A stretch of 64,000 nt of DNA from Mesorhizobium sp. B1-1-8 (GTDB taxonomy: Bacteria > Pseudomonadota > Alphaproteobacteria > Rhizobiales > Rhizobiaceae). Below, piece after piece: positions 10,444 through 18,961 of this stretch. Under the pieces are notes generated by a model. The model was not told where the DNA came from. It did not search any database and saw only the letters and a list, made by a program, of their open reading frames with translations. Made by a program: the position numbers and the translations under genes. The stretch is from positions 3,511,501 to 3,575,500 of the forward strand of contig NZ_CP083956.1 of assembly GCF_006442795.2 (NCBI RefSeq), written 5' to 3'. Position 1 is the first letter of the stretch; each line of letters starts with the position of its first letter.

Positions 10444-11856
10444 TTGGCAGCGTTCGACGAGATGCTTCCGGAAATCTCCGGATTGAGAAGTCCATATGCG
10501 GCTTACGATCGCTGGCTGAAGGAACAGGACCCGGCCAGGCTTACAGAGAAAATGCAGGATGCCGAGCGCGTCTTCCGCAAGACCGGCATCACCTTCGCCG
10601 TCTATGGCGAGCAGGAAGCTTCCGAGCGGCTGATCCCCTTCGACATCGTCCCGCGCATCATCTCCGGCAATGAATGGCGCCGGCTGACGCAAGGCATCGA
10701 GCAGCGCGTGCAGGCGCTGAACGCCTTCCTCGACGACATCTATCACCGCCAGGAAATCCTGCGCGCCGGGCGCGTTCCGAGGGACCTTGTCGCCAAGAAC
10801 GAGGCCTTTCTGCCGGAAATGATCGGGGTGCGGCCGCCGGCCGGCGTCTACACCCACATCATCGGCGTCGACATCGTGCGCATCTCAGAAAACGAATTCT
10901 ACGTGCTGGAGGACAATGCCCGCACGCCGTCCGGCGTTTCCTACATGCTGGAGAACCGCGAGACGATGATGCAGCTCTTTCCGGAGCTGTTCCAGCGGAT
11001 CAAGGTGCGGCCGGTCGAGAATTACCCGCAGTTGCTCCGCCAATCGTTGGCGGCAGTGCGGCCGCAGAGCGCCAAGGGGGCGCCGACCATCGCAGTGCTG
11101 ACGCCGGGCTCGTATAACTCGGCCTATTTCGAGCATGCCTTCCTGGCCGACCAGATGGGGGTGCAACTGGTCGAGGGGCAGGATTTGCGCGTCGTCGACG
11201 GCCATGTCGCGATGCGCACGACCGAGGGCTACAAGCAGATCGACGTGCTCTACCGGCGCGTCGACGACAATTTCCTCGATCCGCTGACCTTCCGGCCGGA
11301 TTCGGCGCTTGGCGTGCCCGGCATCATGGATGTCTACCGGGCCGGAAACATCACCATCGCCAACGCGCCGGGAACCGGGATCGCCGACGACAAGGCGATC
11401 TATTCCTACATGCCCGAGATCGTCGAGTTCTATACAGGCCGCAAGGCGATCCTCGGCAACATTCCGACCTGGCGCTGCTCGGAAGCCGACAGCCTGAAAT
11501 ATGTGCTGGAGCACATCCACGAACTGGTCATCAAGGAAGTGCACGGCTCCGGCGGCTACGGCATGCTGGTCGGGCCGGCGGCGACCAAGAAGGACTGCCA
11601 GGATTTTGCCAGGAAGCTGCAGGCCAAGCCCTCCAACTACATCGCCCAGCCGACGCTGGCGCTGTCGACCTGCCCGATCCTGACCGAAAAGGGCCTGTCG
11701 CCGCGCCATGTCGATTTGAGACCCTATGTGCTCGTCTCCGACCGCATCCAGATCGTGCCCGGCGGCCTGACTCGCGTCGCGCTCAAGCAAGGTTCGCTCG
11801 TGGTCAACTCGTCGCAAGGTGGGGGGACGAAGGATACTTGGGTGCTGGATGATTGA
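10444..11856 (+). CDS. circularly permuted type 2 ATP-grasp protein
   Basis: A 470-aa member of the COG2308 circularly permuted ATP-grasp family, predicted to form amide or peptide bonds with ATP. Typical family features are the N-terminal segment with RVQALNAFLDDIYHRQEILR, GSYNSAYFEHAFLADQMG in the middle, and the ATP-binding KEVHGSGGYGMLVGP segment. The start is TTG with GGGGAG about 8 bp upstream; no better ATG is available. First gene of a conserved four-gene set with the alpha-E, transglutaminase and Anbu genes. Its substrate is not known experimentally as far as I am aware. The stop is followed at once by an inverted array of 7-bp repeats. Confidence 0.9.
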   Translation: MAAFDEMLPEISGLRSPYAAYDRWLKEQDPARLTEKMQDAERVFRKTGITFAVYGEQEASERLIPFDIVPRIISGNEWRRLTQGIEQRVQALNAFLDDIYHRQEILRAGRVPRDLVAKNEAFLPEMIGVRPPAGVYTHIIGVDIVRISENEFYVLEDNARTPSGVSYMLENRETMMQLFPELFQRIKVRPVENYPQLLRQSLAAVRPQSAKGAPTIAVLTPGSYNSAYFEHAFLADQMGVQLVEGQDLRVVDGHVAMRTTEGYKQIDVLYRRVDDNFLDPLTFRPDSALGVPGIMDVYRAGNITIANAPGTGIADDKAIYSYMPEIVEFYTGRKAILGNIPTWRCSEADSLKYVLEHIHELVIKEVHGSGGYGMLVGPAATKKDCQDFARKLQAKPSNYIAQPTLALSTCPILTEKGLSPRHVDLRPYVLVSDRIQIVPGGLTRVALKQGSLVVNSSQGGGTKDTWVLDD

Positions 11857-11857
11857 G

Positions 11858-11993
11858 ATAGTGAATAGTGAATAGTGAAGGGAGACGTTCAATGCGTTGG
11901 TTCGTTGAAGGTGCGGACATGATGCGCCGTCGATCTCGACTGTCGGATCATTCACTATTCACCATTGACTACTCACTATTCACTACTCACTAG
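11858..11993. repeat. inverted array of 7-bp repeats inside the ATP-grasp operon
   Basis: Three perfect tandem ATAGTGA units occupy 11858-11878, starting one base after the ATP-grasp stop codon. After a 73-bp spacer, six contiguous units in the opposite orientation occupy 11952-11993: TCACTAT, TCACCAT, TGACTAC, TCACTAT, TCACTAC, TCACTAG. The two arrays can pair into a stem of about 20 bp, with several register options because of the repetition. The spacer (about 11879-11951) contains no evident gene. The array fills most of the 152-bp gap before the alpha-E gene. Confidence 0.9.
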
Positions 11994-12008
11994 CCCGAAG
12001 GGCCCCAC

Positions 12009-12950
12009 ATGCTTCTCGGCCGCACCGCCAACGGGCTCTACTGGATGAACCGCTACATCGAGCGGGCCGAAAATATGGCCCGCCTTGTCGATGCCGGTTT
12101 GCGCATGGCGCTGACGCGCACGCAGAGCGCTTCGGAGGAGTGGAATTCAGTTCTGCTCAGCGCGGGTTCGGACGCCGCCTTCAGCCAGAAATACACCGAC
12201 TACACCGCCGCTAATGTCTCCGACTTCCTGCTGCGCGACACTTCGAACCCGTCGAGCACGATGTCGGCGATCGAGACCGCCCGCAACAATGCGCGCATGG
12301 TGCGCACCGCGCTGACACGCGAGACCTGGGAGAGCATCAACGAAGCCTGGATGGCGCTGAAGCGCATGCTAGCGCGGCCGATCGACGAGCGCGACCTGCC
12401 GACCGTGCTCGACGCGATCAAGCGCGAGACGGCGCTGATCCGCGGCTCTTTCTACGGCACCATGCTGCGCAACGAGATCTTCGACTTCTCGCAGCTCGGC
12501 ACCTATGTCGAGCGCGCCGACAACACGGCGCGCATCCTCGACGTCAAATACTATGTGCTGCTGCCCTCGATCTCCTGGGTCGGCTCGACGCTCGACAACT
12601 ACCAGTGGGAATCGATCCTGCGCTCGGTGTCGGCGCACCGTTCCTATCGCTGGGTCTACGACGCCGACTACAAGCCGACCAATATCGCCGACTATCTGAT
12701 CCTCAATGTGCGCATGCCGCGCTCGCTCACCTTCTGCTACCGCTTTCTCGGCGAGCATCTGAAGTTCCTCGCCGACGATTATGGCGAGCGCCACATCTGC
12801 CACGCGACGGCCGAGAAGACGCAGGCGATGCTCAAAAGAGGTTCGATCAAGGACATCTTCGACCACGGCCTGCACGAATTCCTGGTCGAGTTCATTCGCG
12901 ACAACACCAGGCTGGGCGACGAGATCGCCCAGGATTACCGGTTCCACTGA
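12009..12950 (+). CDS. alpha-E domain protein (DUF403)
   Basis: A 313-aa, mostly helical protein beginning MLLGRTANGLYWMNRYIERAENMARLVD, the hallmark of the alpha-E/COG2307 family. It also has the matching WVYDADYKP and LNVRMPRSLTFCY segments. The family is nearly always encoded beside circularly permuted ATP-grasp and transglutaminase genes, and is thought to act in the same peptide-modifying reaction. No catalytic residues are established. It lies between the ATP-grasp gene and the transglutaminase gene (30-bp gap), all on one strand. Confidence 0.9.
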   Translation: MLLGRTANGLYWMNRYIERAENMARLVDAGLRMALTRTQSASEEWNSVLLSAGSDAAFSQKYTDYTAANVSDFLLRDTSNPSSTMSAIETARNNARMVRTALTRETWESINEAWMALKRMLARPIDERDLPTVLDAIKRETALIRGSFYGTMLRNEIFDFSQLGTYVERADNTARILDVKYYVLLPSISWVGSTLDNYQWESILRSVSAHRSYRWVYDADYKPTNIADYLILNVRMPRSLTFCYRFLGEHLKFLADDYGERHICHATAEKTQAMLKRGSIKDIFDHGLHEFLVEFIRDNTRLGDEIAQDYRFH

Positions 12951-12980
12951 GTGTGCTCAGAACGTTAGAGACGGGGCGCC

Positions 12981-13775
12981 ATGCGGCTCAAGATCACCCA
13001 CCGGACCGAATACCGCTACGATGCGCCAGTGCCCTATCTGCTGCAGCGGCTGCGCCTTTTTCCGCAGAGCGGGCAGACGCAGACCGTCGCCTCCTGGGCG
13101 ATCAAGATCGACGGCGCGCGCGAGGAGGTGCGCTTCACCGACCATTTCGGCAACGACACCCGGCTAGTCAGCGCCGAAGGCGGCCACAACGTCATTGCCC
13201 TCGAGGCTTCGGGTGAAGTGACGACGCGCGACACGGCAGGCGTATCGGGCCCGCACCACGGCTTCGCGCCGCTCTGGCTGTTCGGCCAGCAGACGCAGCT
13301 GACCGCCGCCGGCGAGGGCATTCGCGAACTTGCCGCATCGGTCGGCGAGGGCGCCGATATCGAGCGGCTGCACAGGCTGATGGGCATGGTCGGCGAGCGC
13401 GTCGCCTACAGGCCGGGCGCGACCAGCGTGGTGACGCCGGCGGAGGAGGCCCTGGCGCTGAAGACCGGTGTCTGCCAGGACCACAGCCACATCTTTGCCG
13501 CCGCCGCCCGTGCCATGGGTTTTCCCGCCCGCTATGTCAGCGGCTATCTGATGATGGATGCGGCCGTCGAACAGGCGGCGAGCCATGCCTGGGCCGAGGC
13601 GCATGTTTCGGGACTGGGCTGGGTTGCCTTCGATCCCGCCAACGGTATCTCTCCCGACGAGCGCTATGTCAGAGTGGCGACGGGGCGCGACTATCGCGAC
13701 GCTTCGCCGGTGTCGGGGATCCTGCTCGGGCAAGCGGACGAAAAGCTTGCCGTCACCGTCACGGTCGAGCAGTAA
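12981..13775 (+). CDS. transglutaminase-like cysteine protease/acyltransferase
   Basis: A 264-aa cytosolic protein with an N-terminal beta-rich bacterial transglutaminase domain (about 1-80) and a papain-like transglutaminase core. The catalytic triad is visible: Cys165 in LKTGVCQDHSH, His202 in ASHAWAEAHV and Asp218 in WVAFDPANG. No signal peptide is present, so it works in the cytoplasm with its neighbours. It may cut or form isopeptide/amide bonds made by the ATP-grasp protein; that direction of activity is inference. The Anbu gene begins 34 bp downstream. Confidence 0.93.
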   Translation: MRLKITHRTEYRYDAPVPYLLQRLRLFPQSGQTQTVASWAIKIDGAREEVRFTDHFGNDTRLVSAEGGHNVIALEASGEVTTRDTAGVSGPHHGFAPLWLFGQQTQLTAAGEGIRELAASVGEGADIERLHRLMGMVGERVAYRPGATSVVTPAEEALALKTGVCQDHSHIFAAAARAMGFPARYVSGYLMMDAAVEQAASHAWAEAHVSGLGWVAFDPANGISPDERYVRVATGRDYRDASPVSGILLGQADEKLAVTVTVEQ

Positions 13776-13809
13776 TTTCTGTCAGGATCTGCAGCTACAA
13801 GAAGAAACA

Positions 13810-14541
13810 ATGACCTATTGCGTCGGCCTCAAGATCGATCGCGGGCTCGTGTTCATGTCGGACACACGCACCAATGCCGGCATGGATTCGATCTCCACCT
13901 TCAAGAAGATGCATGTCTGGGAGCAGCCCGGCGAGCGCGTCATCGTTTTGATGTCGGCGGGCAATCTCGCCACGACGCAAGCCGTGGTCAGCCTGCTCGA
14001 CGAGCGAACCAAGGCCGTAGCCGACCGGCATCCGGCGCTGCTTGAAATACCGTCCATTTACCAGACGGTGCGGCTGGTCGGCGACACGGTCAAGGAAGTC
14101 ATCGCGCATGCATCGCCGGAAGGTGACAAGGCAGATTCCTATTTCAACGCCTCCTTCATCCTCGGCGGCCAGATCAAGGGCAGTCCGCCGCGGCTGTTCA
14201 TGATCTATCCCGAAGGCAATTTCATCGAGTCGACCGACGACACGCCGTTCTTCCAGATCGGCGAGACCAAATATGGCAAGCCGATCATCATCCGCGCCTA
14301 TGACCGGGCGATGAGCCTGGCGGCGACGGTGAAGCTGCTTTTGGTATCTTTCGATTCGACGCTGAAATCCAACCTGTCGGTCGGCCTGCCGCTCGACCTG
14401 CTCTTCCTGGAGAAGGACGCCCTTGCGGTCGGTTTACGCAAGCGCATCGGCAATGACGACCAATATTACCGCGCCATCTCCGACGGCTGGTCGAGTGCGC
14501 TGAAGGCAGCCTTTGCCAGCCTGCCGGACTTTCCGGGGTGA
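13810..14541 (+). CDS. Anbu-type proteasome-like peptidase
   Basis: A 243-aa N-terminal-nucleophile hydrolase of the Anbu (ancestral beta-subunit) family, related to HslV and proteasome beta subunits. Removal of Met1 from MTYCVGLKIDRG would expose the threonine nucleophile; counting from it, Asp17 lies in SDTRTNAG and a lysine pair lies at 31-32 (FKK). These match the Thr/Asp/Lys catalytic set. The start at 13810 is fixed by this requirement, since in-frame upstream codons would bury the threonine. Anbu forms open helical or ring assemblies, and no dedicated ATPase partner is adjacent here. Last member of the ATP-grasp/alpha-E/transglutaminase cluster. Confidence 0.92.
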   Translation: MTYCVGLKIDRGLVFMSDTRTNAGMDSISTFKKMHVWEQPGERVIVLMSAGNLATTQAVVSLLDERTKAVADRHPALLEIPSIYQTVRLVGDTVKEVIAHASPEGDKADSYFNASFILGGQIKGSPPRLFMIYPEGNFIESTDDTPFFQIGETKYGKPIIIRAYDRAMSLAATVKLLLVSFDSTLKSNLSVGLPLDLLFLEKDALAVGLRKRIGNDDQYYRAISDGWSSALKAAFASLPDFPG

Positions 14542-14562
14542 TTGGCCGCCGGGAGGGAACCC

Positions 14563-15978
14563 ATGGACAACAATGAATTCCGCGCCTGGTCGAGGCGCGC
14601 CGCCGACTGGGGCGCCGACTATCGCGCCAACTTGCGCAACCGGCCGGTGCGGCCGGCGATCGCGCCGGGCGAGATATTCGGGAGCATCGAGGCCTCGCCG
14701 CCTGAGACGCCGGAGCCGATGGAAAAGATCTTCGCCGATTTCGAATCCAAGATCGTGCCCGGCATGACGCATTGGCAGCATCCGCGCTTCTTCGCCTACT
14801 TTCCGGCCAATGCGGCCCCGGTGTCGGTTGTGGCCGAATATCTGGTCTCCGTGATGGCCGCGCAGTGCATGCTTTGGCAGACCTCGCCGGCGGCGACCGA
14901 GCTCGAGATGCGCATCGTCGACTGGATGCGCCAGGCGCTCGGCTTGCCAGAAGGTTTCTCCGGCGTCATCCAGGACTCGGCGTCGTCGGCAACGCTGGCC
15001 GCGGTGCTGACCATGCGCGAGCGCGCGCTCGACTGGCAGGGAAACAAAAAGGGACTGGCCGGGCAGGGAAAACTGCGCGTCTATTGCTCCGACCAGGTTC
15101 ACACCTCGATCGACCGCGCCATCTGGGTCGCCGGCATCGGCGAGGAGAACCTCGTCCGCATTCCTGTCGCCGGACGTTTTCGCGCTATGGATACGGTGGC
15201 ATTGGAAGCGGCGATCCTTGCCGACCGCGAAGCCGGCCTGCTGCCTGCGGGCATCATCGCCTGCGTCGGCGGCACCAGCACCGGCGGCACCGATGATATC
15301 GCGGCCGTCGCTGCGATGGCGAAGCGGCAGGGGCTCTATCTGCATGTCGATGCGGCCTGGGCCGGATCGGCGATGATATGCCCGGAATTCCGGCATTTCT
15401 GGGCCGGCGTCGAAGGCGCCGATTCGATCGTCTTCAACCCGCACAAGTGGCTGGGCGCACAGTTCGACTGCTCGATCCAGTTCATTCGTCAGCCGGAGGA
15501 TCTCGTGCGCACTCTGGCGATCAGGCCGGAATTCCTCAAGACACATGGCCATGACAGCATCATCAATTATTCCGAATGGTCGGTGCCGCTCGGCCGCCGG
15601 TTCAGGGCGCTGAAGCTCTGGTTCCTACTGCGCGCCCACGGTCTTGAAGGCCTGCGCGGCATGATCCGCAATCATATCGCATGGAGCGAAGGCCTCGCCG
15701 CGCGGCTGGCCAAAGAAGCGGATTTCGAGCTCGTCACCGAGCCGATGCTGTCCTTGTTTTCGTTCCGGCATCGCGCGGCGCCCGGCGCCGATCCCGATGA
15801 GCACAATCTGCGCCTGGTCGACGCCATCAACACTGACGGCCGTATCTATCTGACGCAAACGCGGGTCGACGGACAGGTGGCGATCCGCTTCCAGGCCGGT
15901 CAGTTCGAATCGACGGCAGCGGACGTCGACATGGCTTTCGATGTCATCTGCGAATGTGCAAGATCGGTCATGCCTTAG
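14563..15978 (+). CDS. group II PLP-dependent amino acid decarboxylase
   Basis: A 471-aa pyridoxal-phosphate enzyme of the aromatic L-amino-acid/glutamate decarboxylase family, producing an amine and CO2. The PLP lysine is Lys295 in FNPHKWLGAQFDCS, and the cofactor aspartate lies in LHVDAAWAGSAM. The N-terminal block MTHWQHPRFFAYFPAN resembles aromatic amino acid decarboxylases (DOPA/tryptophan type) more than glutamate decarboxylase. The ATG at 14563 has GGGAGG a few bases upstream and is preferred over a TTG at 14542. The gap to the Anbu stop is only 21 bp, so it is probably cotranscribed with the Anbu cluster. Confidence 0.88.
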   Translation: MDNNEFRAWSRRAADWGADYRANLRNRPVRPAIAPGEIFGSIEASPPETPEPMEKIFADFESKIVPGMTHWQHPRFFAYFPANAAPVSVVAEYLVSVMAAQCMLWQTSPAATELEMRIVDWMRQALGLPEGFSGVIQDSASSATLAAVLTMRERALDWQGNKKGLAGQGKLRVYCSDQVHTSIDRAIWVAGIGEENLVRIPVAGRFRAMDTVALEAAILADREAGLLPAGIIACVGGTSTGGTDDIAAVAAMAKRQGLYLHVDAAWAGSAMICPEFRHFWAGVEGADSIVFNPHKWLGAQFDCSIQFIRQPEDLVRTLAIRPEFLKTHGHDSIINYSEWSVPLGRRFRALKLWFLLRAHGLEGLRGMIRNHIAWSEGLAARLAKEADFELVTEPMLSLFSFRHRAAPGADPDEHNLRLVDAINTDGRIYLTQTRVDGQVAIRFQAGQFESTAADVDMAFDVICECARSVMP

Positions 15979-16018
15979 AAGGCATTTGTCGCTTGCAGGG
16001 CTGCGGCCAAGGAAGCCA

Positions 16019-16414
16019 ATGACCGTCCAGGAAGAGACAACGCAAAATCTGACCGGGGTCTGGAACGGCCGCTATTTTTATCCGCGCGAACTGCCGCCGG
16101 TATCGTTCGTTGCGACGCTGATCGAGACGGCAAGCCTCTTGACCGGGACAACCCACGAATCAGCCGGGCCTGCCGGCGCCGCGCGATATGCGACCCTGCA
16201 GGGGCAGCGCCATGGCAGCAGCGTCGTCTTCGTCAAGACATACAACGCCGGGCCGCATGTTCATCCCATCGACTACAGGGGCGTTCTGAACGGCGATGCC
16301 ACGGAGATCGAAGGCGTCTGGCAAATCCGTGGGAACTGGTGGGGGAAATTCCTGATGATCCGCTCACCGGGCAAAGTCGCTGCCGTGGTCCGCAAGGCAG
16401 CGGAGCGGGTATGA
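16019..16414 (+). CDS. conserved hypothetical protein, 131 aa
   Basis: Unrecognised. The chain is predicted to be mostly beta strands: LTGVWNGRYFYP, VSFVATLIETASLLTGTTHE, GSSVVFVKTYNAG and IEGVWQIRGNWWGKFLMIR alternate in a way that suggests a small beta-barrel, such as a lipocalin-like fold. There is no signal peptide, membrane segment or cysteine. AAGGAAG lies before the ATG at 16019; an earlier in-frame start overlaps the decarboxylase gene and lacks a ribosome-binding site. It follows the decarboxylase by 40 bp and may be the last gene of that transcript. Residues with catalytic character are not evident. Confidence 0.7.
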   Translation: MTVQEETTQNLTGVWNGRYFYPRELPPVSFVATLIETASLLTGTTHESAGPAGAARYATLQGQRHGSSVVFVKTYNAGPHVHPIDYRGVLNGDATEIEGVWQIRGNWWGKFLMIRSPGKVAAVVRKAAERV

Positions 16415-16470
16415 CATTTACCTTCCGCGCTCAGGTCTGTTTCGATAACCGATCGATGCCTTTTCACTGC

Positions 16471-16504
16471 TTTCGTTTTCCGCTATAGACGGAAAAAACG
16501 AAAA
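16471..16504. promoter_or_regulatory. candidate GlpR operator before glpR
   Basis: An imperfect inverted repeat TTTCGTTTTCCG (16471-16482) / CGGAAAAAACGAAA (16490-16503) lies 15 bp before the glpR start and includes a TATAGA that could be a -10 element. Its TTTCG half-site recurs before glpD, as expected for an autoregulated DeoR-family repressor. The link to GlpR is inferred from position and shared half-site. Confidence 0.5.
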
Positions 16505-16518
16505 AGGGGAGGACGCCG

Positions 16519-17289
16519 ATGTTTCTTTCGCCACGCCATGCTGAAATCATCCAGATGGCGAAGGACCATGGCCGCGTGCTGGTCGACGACCTGTCGACCC
16601 ATTTCAGCGTGACGCCGCAGACGATCCGCAAGGATCTCAACGATCTCTGCGACCAGCGACTGCTGACGCGCATCCATGGCGGGGCGCTGTTTCCGTCCGG
16701 CGTCGAGAACATGGAATATGAGGCGCGGCGCAAGATCGCCGCCGACGAGAAGGAGGCGATCGGCCGCGCCGCCGCCAGGCTGATCCCCGACAACGCCTCG
16801 CTCTTCATCAATATCGGCACCACGACCGAAGCCGTCAGCAAGGCGCTCCTCGACCACAACGGGCTTATGGTCATCACTAATAATATCAATGTTGCCAACA
16901 GGATGCGCATCTACCCCTCGATCGAGGTGGTGATCGCCGGCGGCGTGGTGCGTGGCTCCGACGGCGGCGTCGTCGGCGAGGCCGCCGTCGACTTCATCCG
17001 GCAGTTCAAGGTCGACTACGCCGTCATCGGCGCCTCGGCCATCGATCACGACGGGGCGCTGCTCGACTTCGATTTCCGCGAGGTGAAGGTGGCCCAGGCG
17101 ATCATCGCCAATGCGCGCCATGTCATCCTCGTTTCCGACCGGACCAAGTTCGAGCGCACGGCACCGGTGCGCATCGGCCATCTGTCGCAGGTCAACACCT
17201 TCATCACCGATCGTTGCGAGATTCCGTCGGTGCGCAGGATCTGCGAGGAAGCCGAGGTTCGGCTTGTCGAGACCTTGGTCAGCAAATGA
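16519..17289 (+). CDS. glpR: DeoR-family glycerol regulon repressor
   Basis: A 256-aa DeoR-type repressor. The N-terminal winged helix (about 5-57) includes VLVDDLSTHFSVTPQTIRKDLNDL and the family signature RIHGGA. The C-terminal sugar-phosphate domain has the NIGTTT and VIGASAIDHDGALLDFD motifs used by GlpR-type proteins to bind glycerol-3-phosphate. A strong AGGGGAGG lies upstream of the ATG. The gene sits directly before glpD and the glpSTPQUV-K genes, so glycerol-3-phosphate relief of repression is the expected regulation. Confidence 0.9.
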   Translation: MFLSPRHAEIIQMAKDHGRVLVDDLSTHFSVTPQTIRKDLNDLCDQRLLTRIHGGALFPSGVENMEYEARRKIAADEKEAIGRAAARLIPDNASLFINIGTTTEAVSKALLDHNGLMVITNNINVANRMRIYPSIEVVIAGGVVRGSDGGVVGEAAVDFIRQFKVDYAVIGASAIDHDGALLDFDFREVKVAQAIIANARHVILVSDRTKFERTAPVRIGHLSQVNTFITDRCEIPSVRRICEEAEVRLVETLVSK

Positions 17290-17308
17290 ACTTCACAGGC
17301 TCGCGATA

Positions 17309-17342
17309 TTTCGTTTGACATTCGATTTTAGTTCGAAATAAT
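17309..17342 (+). promoter_or_regulatory. glpD promoter overlapping a candidate GlpR operator
   Basis: TTGACA (17315-17320) and AATAAT (17337-17342) are spaced by 16 bp, a good sigma-70 promoter. TTTCG (17309-17313) and an embedded inverted repeat TTCGA-N7-TCGAA (17321-17337) overlap it and resemble the half-sites before glpR. A repressor bound here would block RNA polymerase directly. Confidence 0.6.
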
Positions 17343-17400
17343 TCCGCCACGGTTTCGTAAAACACAAAAATGGTGCAATGCGAAATCGTTGGAGGAATTT

Positions 17401-18921
17401 GTGGACACATCTCCGATCCATGACGTTTTCGTCATAGGCGGCGGCATCAACGGCTGCGGCATTGCCCGCGATGCCGTCGGCCGCGGCTTTTCGGTATACC
17501 TCGCCGAGATGAACGATCTGGCCAGCGGGACCTCCTCAGGCTCGACCAAGCTTATCCATGGCGGCCTGCGCTATCTCGAATTCTACGAATTCCGCCTGGT
17601 GCGCGAAGCGCTGATGGAGCGCGAGGTGTTGTGGAAGAACGCGCCCCACATCATCTGGCCGATGCGCTTCGTGCTGCCTTATGCCAAGGGCCTGCGGCCG
17701 GCCTGGCTGATCCGGCTCGGCCTGTTCCTCTACGACCACATCGGCGGGCGCAAGCTGCTGCCGGCGACGAAGACACTGGACATGGCCACCGATCCGGCTG
17801 GCAAGCCGTTGAAACCATTGTTTCACAAGGCTTTTGAATATTCCGACGGCTGGGTCAACGATGCCCGCCTGGTGGCGCTGAACGCTCGCGACGCTGCCGA
17901 TCGCGGCGCCATCATCCGCACCCGCACCAAGGTCGTCAGCGCACGCCGTGACGGCGCGCTGTGGACGATCGGGCTGCAGAACGTGCTGAGCGGCGAGACC
18001 GAGGAAGTCCGCGCGCGGCTTCTGGTCAACGCTGCCGGTCCCTGGGTCGACCAGGTGCTGGCCAAGGCGGTGGGCCAGAACAATGTCCACAATGTCCGGC
18101 TCGTGCAGGGCAGCCATATTGTCGTGCGCAAGAAATTCGACGACCCGCGCGCCTATTTCTTCCAGAACAAGGACGGCCGCATCATCTTCGCCATACCCTA
18201 TGAGGAAGAATTCACGCTGATCGGCACCACCGACCGCGATTTTCCGGGCGACCCGCATGAGGTGAAGATCAGCGACGCCGAGATCGACTATCTGTGCGCT
18301 GCGGCAAGCGAATATTTCGCGCAACCCGTCAAGCGCTCCGACATCGTCTGGACCTATTCCGCCGTGCGCCCGCTGTATGACGACGGCGCCTCGAAGGCGC
18401 AGGAAGCGACCCGCGACTACGTGCTGAAGGCCGATGGCGGGGAGGGCGCGGCTCCCTTGCTCAATGCCTTCGGCGGCAAGATCACGACCTTCCGCCGGCT
18501 GGCGGAATCGATGCTGGAGAGGATCGAAGGGTTTCTCGGCAAGCGCGGCAAACCGTGGACGCGTGACGCGCCGCTGCCCGGCGGCGATTTCCCGGCGACC
18601 GGTTTCGATGCGCAAGTGACAAAGCTGAAGAGCGCCTATCCGTTCCTCGACCAGCGGCTGGCGCGCCGGTTCACCCGGCTCTACGGCACGCGCGCGCAAA
18701 AGCTGCTCGGTCTCGCCAAGTCGAATGCCGATCTCGGCCGCAATTTCGGCGCCGACCTTTATGAGGCGGAAGTCCGCTATCTCGTTGAAAACGAATGGGC
18801 AGTCACCGCCGAGGATGTGCTGTGGCGCCGCACCAAGCGCGGCCTGCATTTCAGCCGCGAGCAGACGGCGGCGTTGGAAGAATTCATGCGTGGCCGCCGC
18901 CATGTCGCGGCGGCGGAATGA
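17401..18921 (+). CDS. glpD: aerobic glycerol-3-phosphate dehydrogenase
   Basis: Membrane-associated flavoenzyme oxidising glycerol-3-phosphate to dihydroxyacetone phosphate and passing electrons to quinone. The GTG start at 17401 has GGAGG 5 bp upstream (17391-17395) and gives 506 aa; an in-frame TTG at 17389 would swallow that ribosome-binding site. The FAD-binding VIGGGINGCGIARDAVGRG motif begins near residue 11, followed by SSGSTKLIHGGLRYLE and the C-terminal dehydrogenase domain. First structural gene of the glycerol locus, 40 bp before glpS. Confidence 0.96.
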   Translation: MDTSPIHDVFVIGGGINGCGIARDAVGRGFSVYLAEMNDLASGTSSGSTKLIHGGLRYLEFYEFRLVREALMEREVLWKNAPHIIWPMRFVLPYAKGLRPAWLIRLGLFLYDHIGGRKLLPATKTLDMATDPAGKPLKPLFHKAFEYSDGWVNDARLVALNARDAADRGAIIRTRTKVVSARRDGALWTIGLQNVLSGETEEVRARLLVNAAGPWVDQVLAKAVGQNNVHNVRLVQGSHIVVRKKFDDPRAYFFQNKDGRIIFAIPYEEEFTLIGTTDRDFPGDPHEVKISDAEIDYLCAAASEYFAQPVKRSDIVWTYSAVRPLYDDGASKAQEATRDYVLKADGGEGAAPLLNAFGGKITTFRRLAESMLERIEGFLGKRGKPWTRDAPLPGGDFPATGFDAQVTKLKSAYPFLDQRLARRFTRLYGTRAQKLLGLAKSNADLGRNFGADLYEAEVRYLVENEWAVTAEDVLWRRTKRGLHFSREQTAALEEFMRGRRHVAAAE

Positions 18922-18961
18922 AGACCGCCCGGTAATGCGCAAGGCCTGGGAGGAGGCGTAA

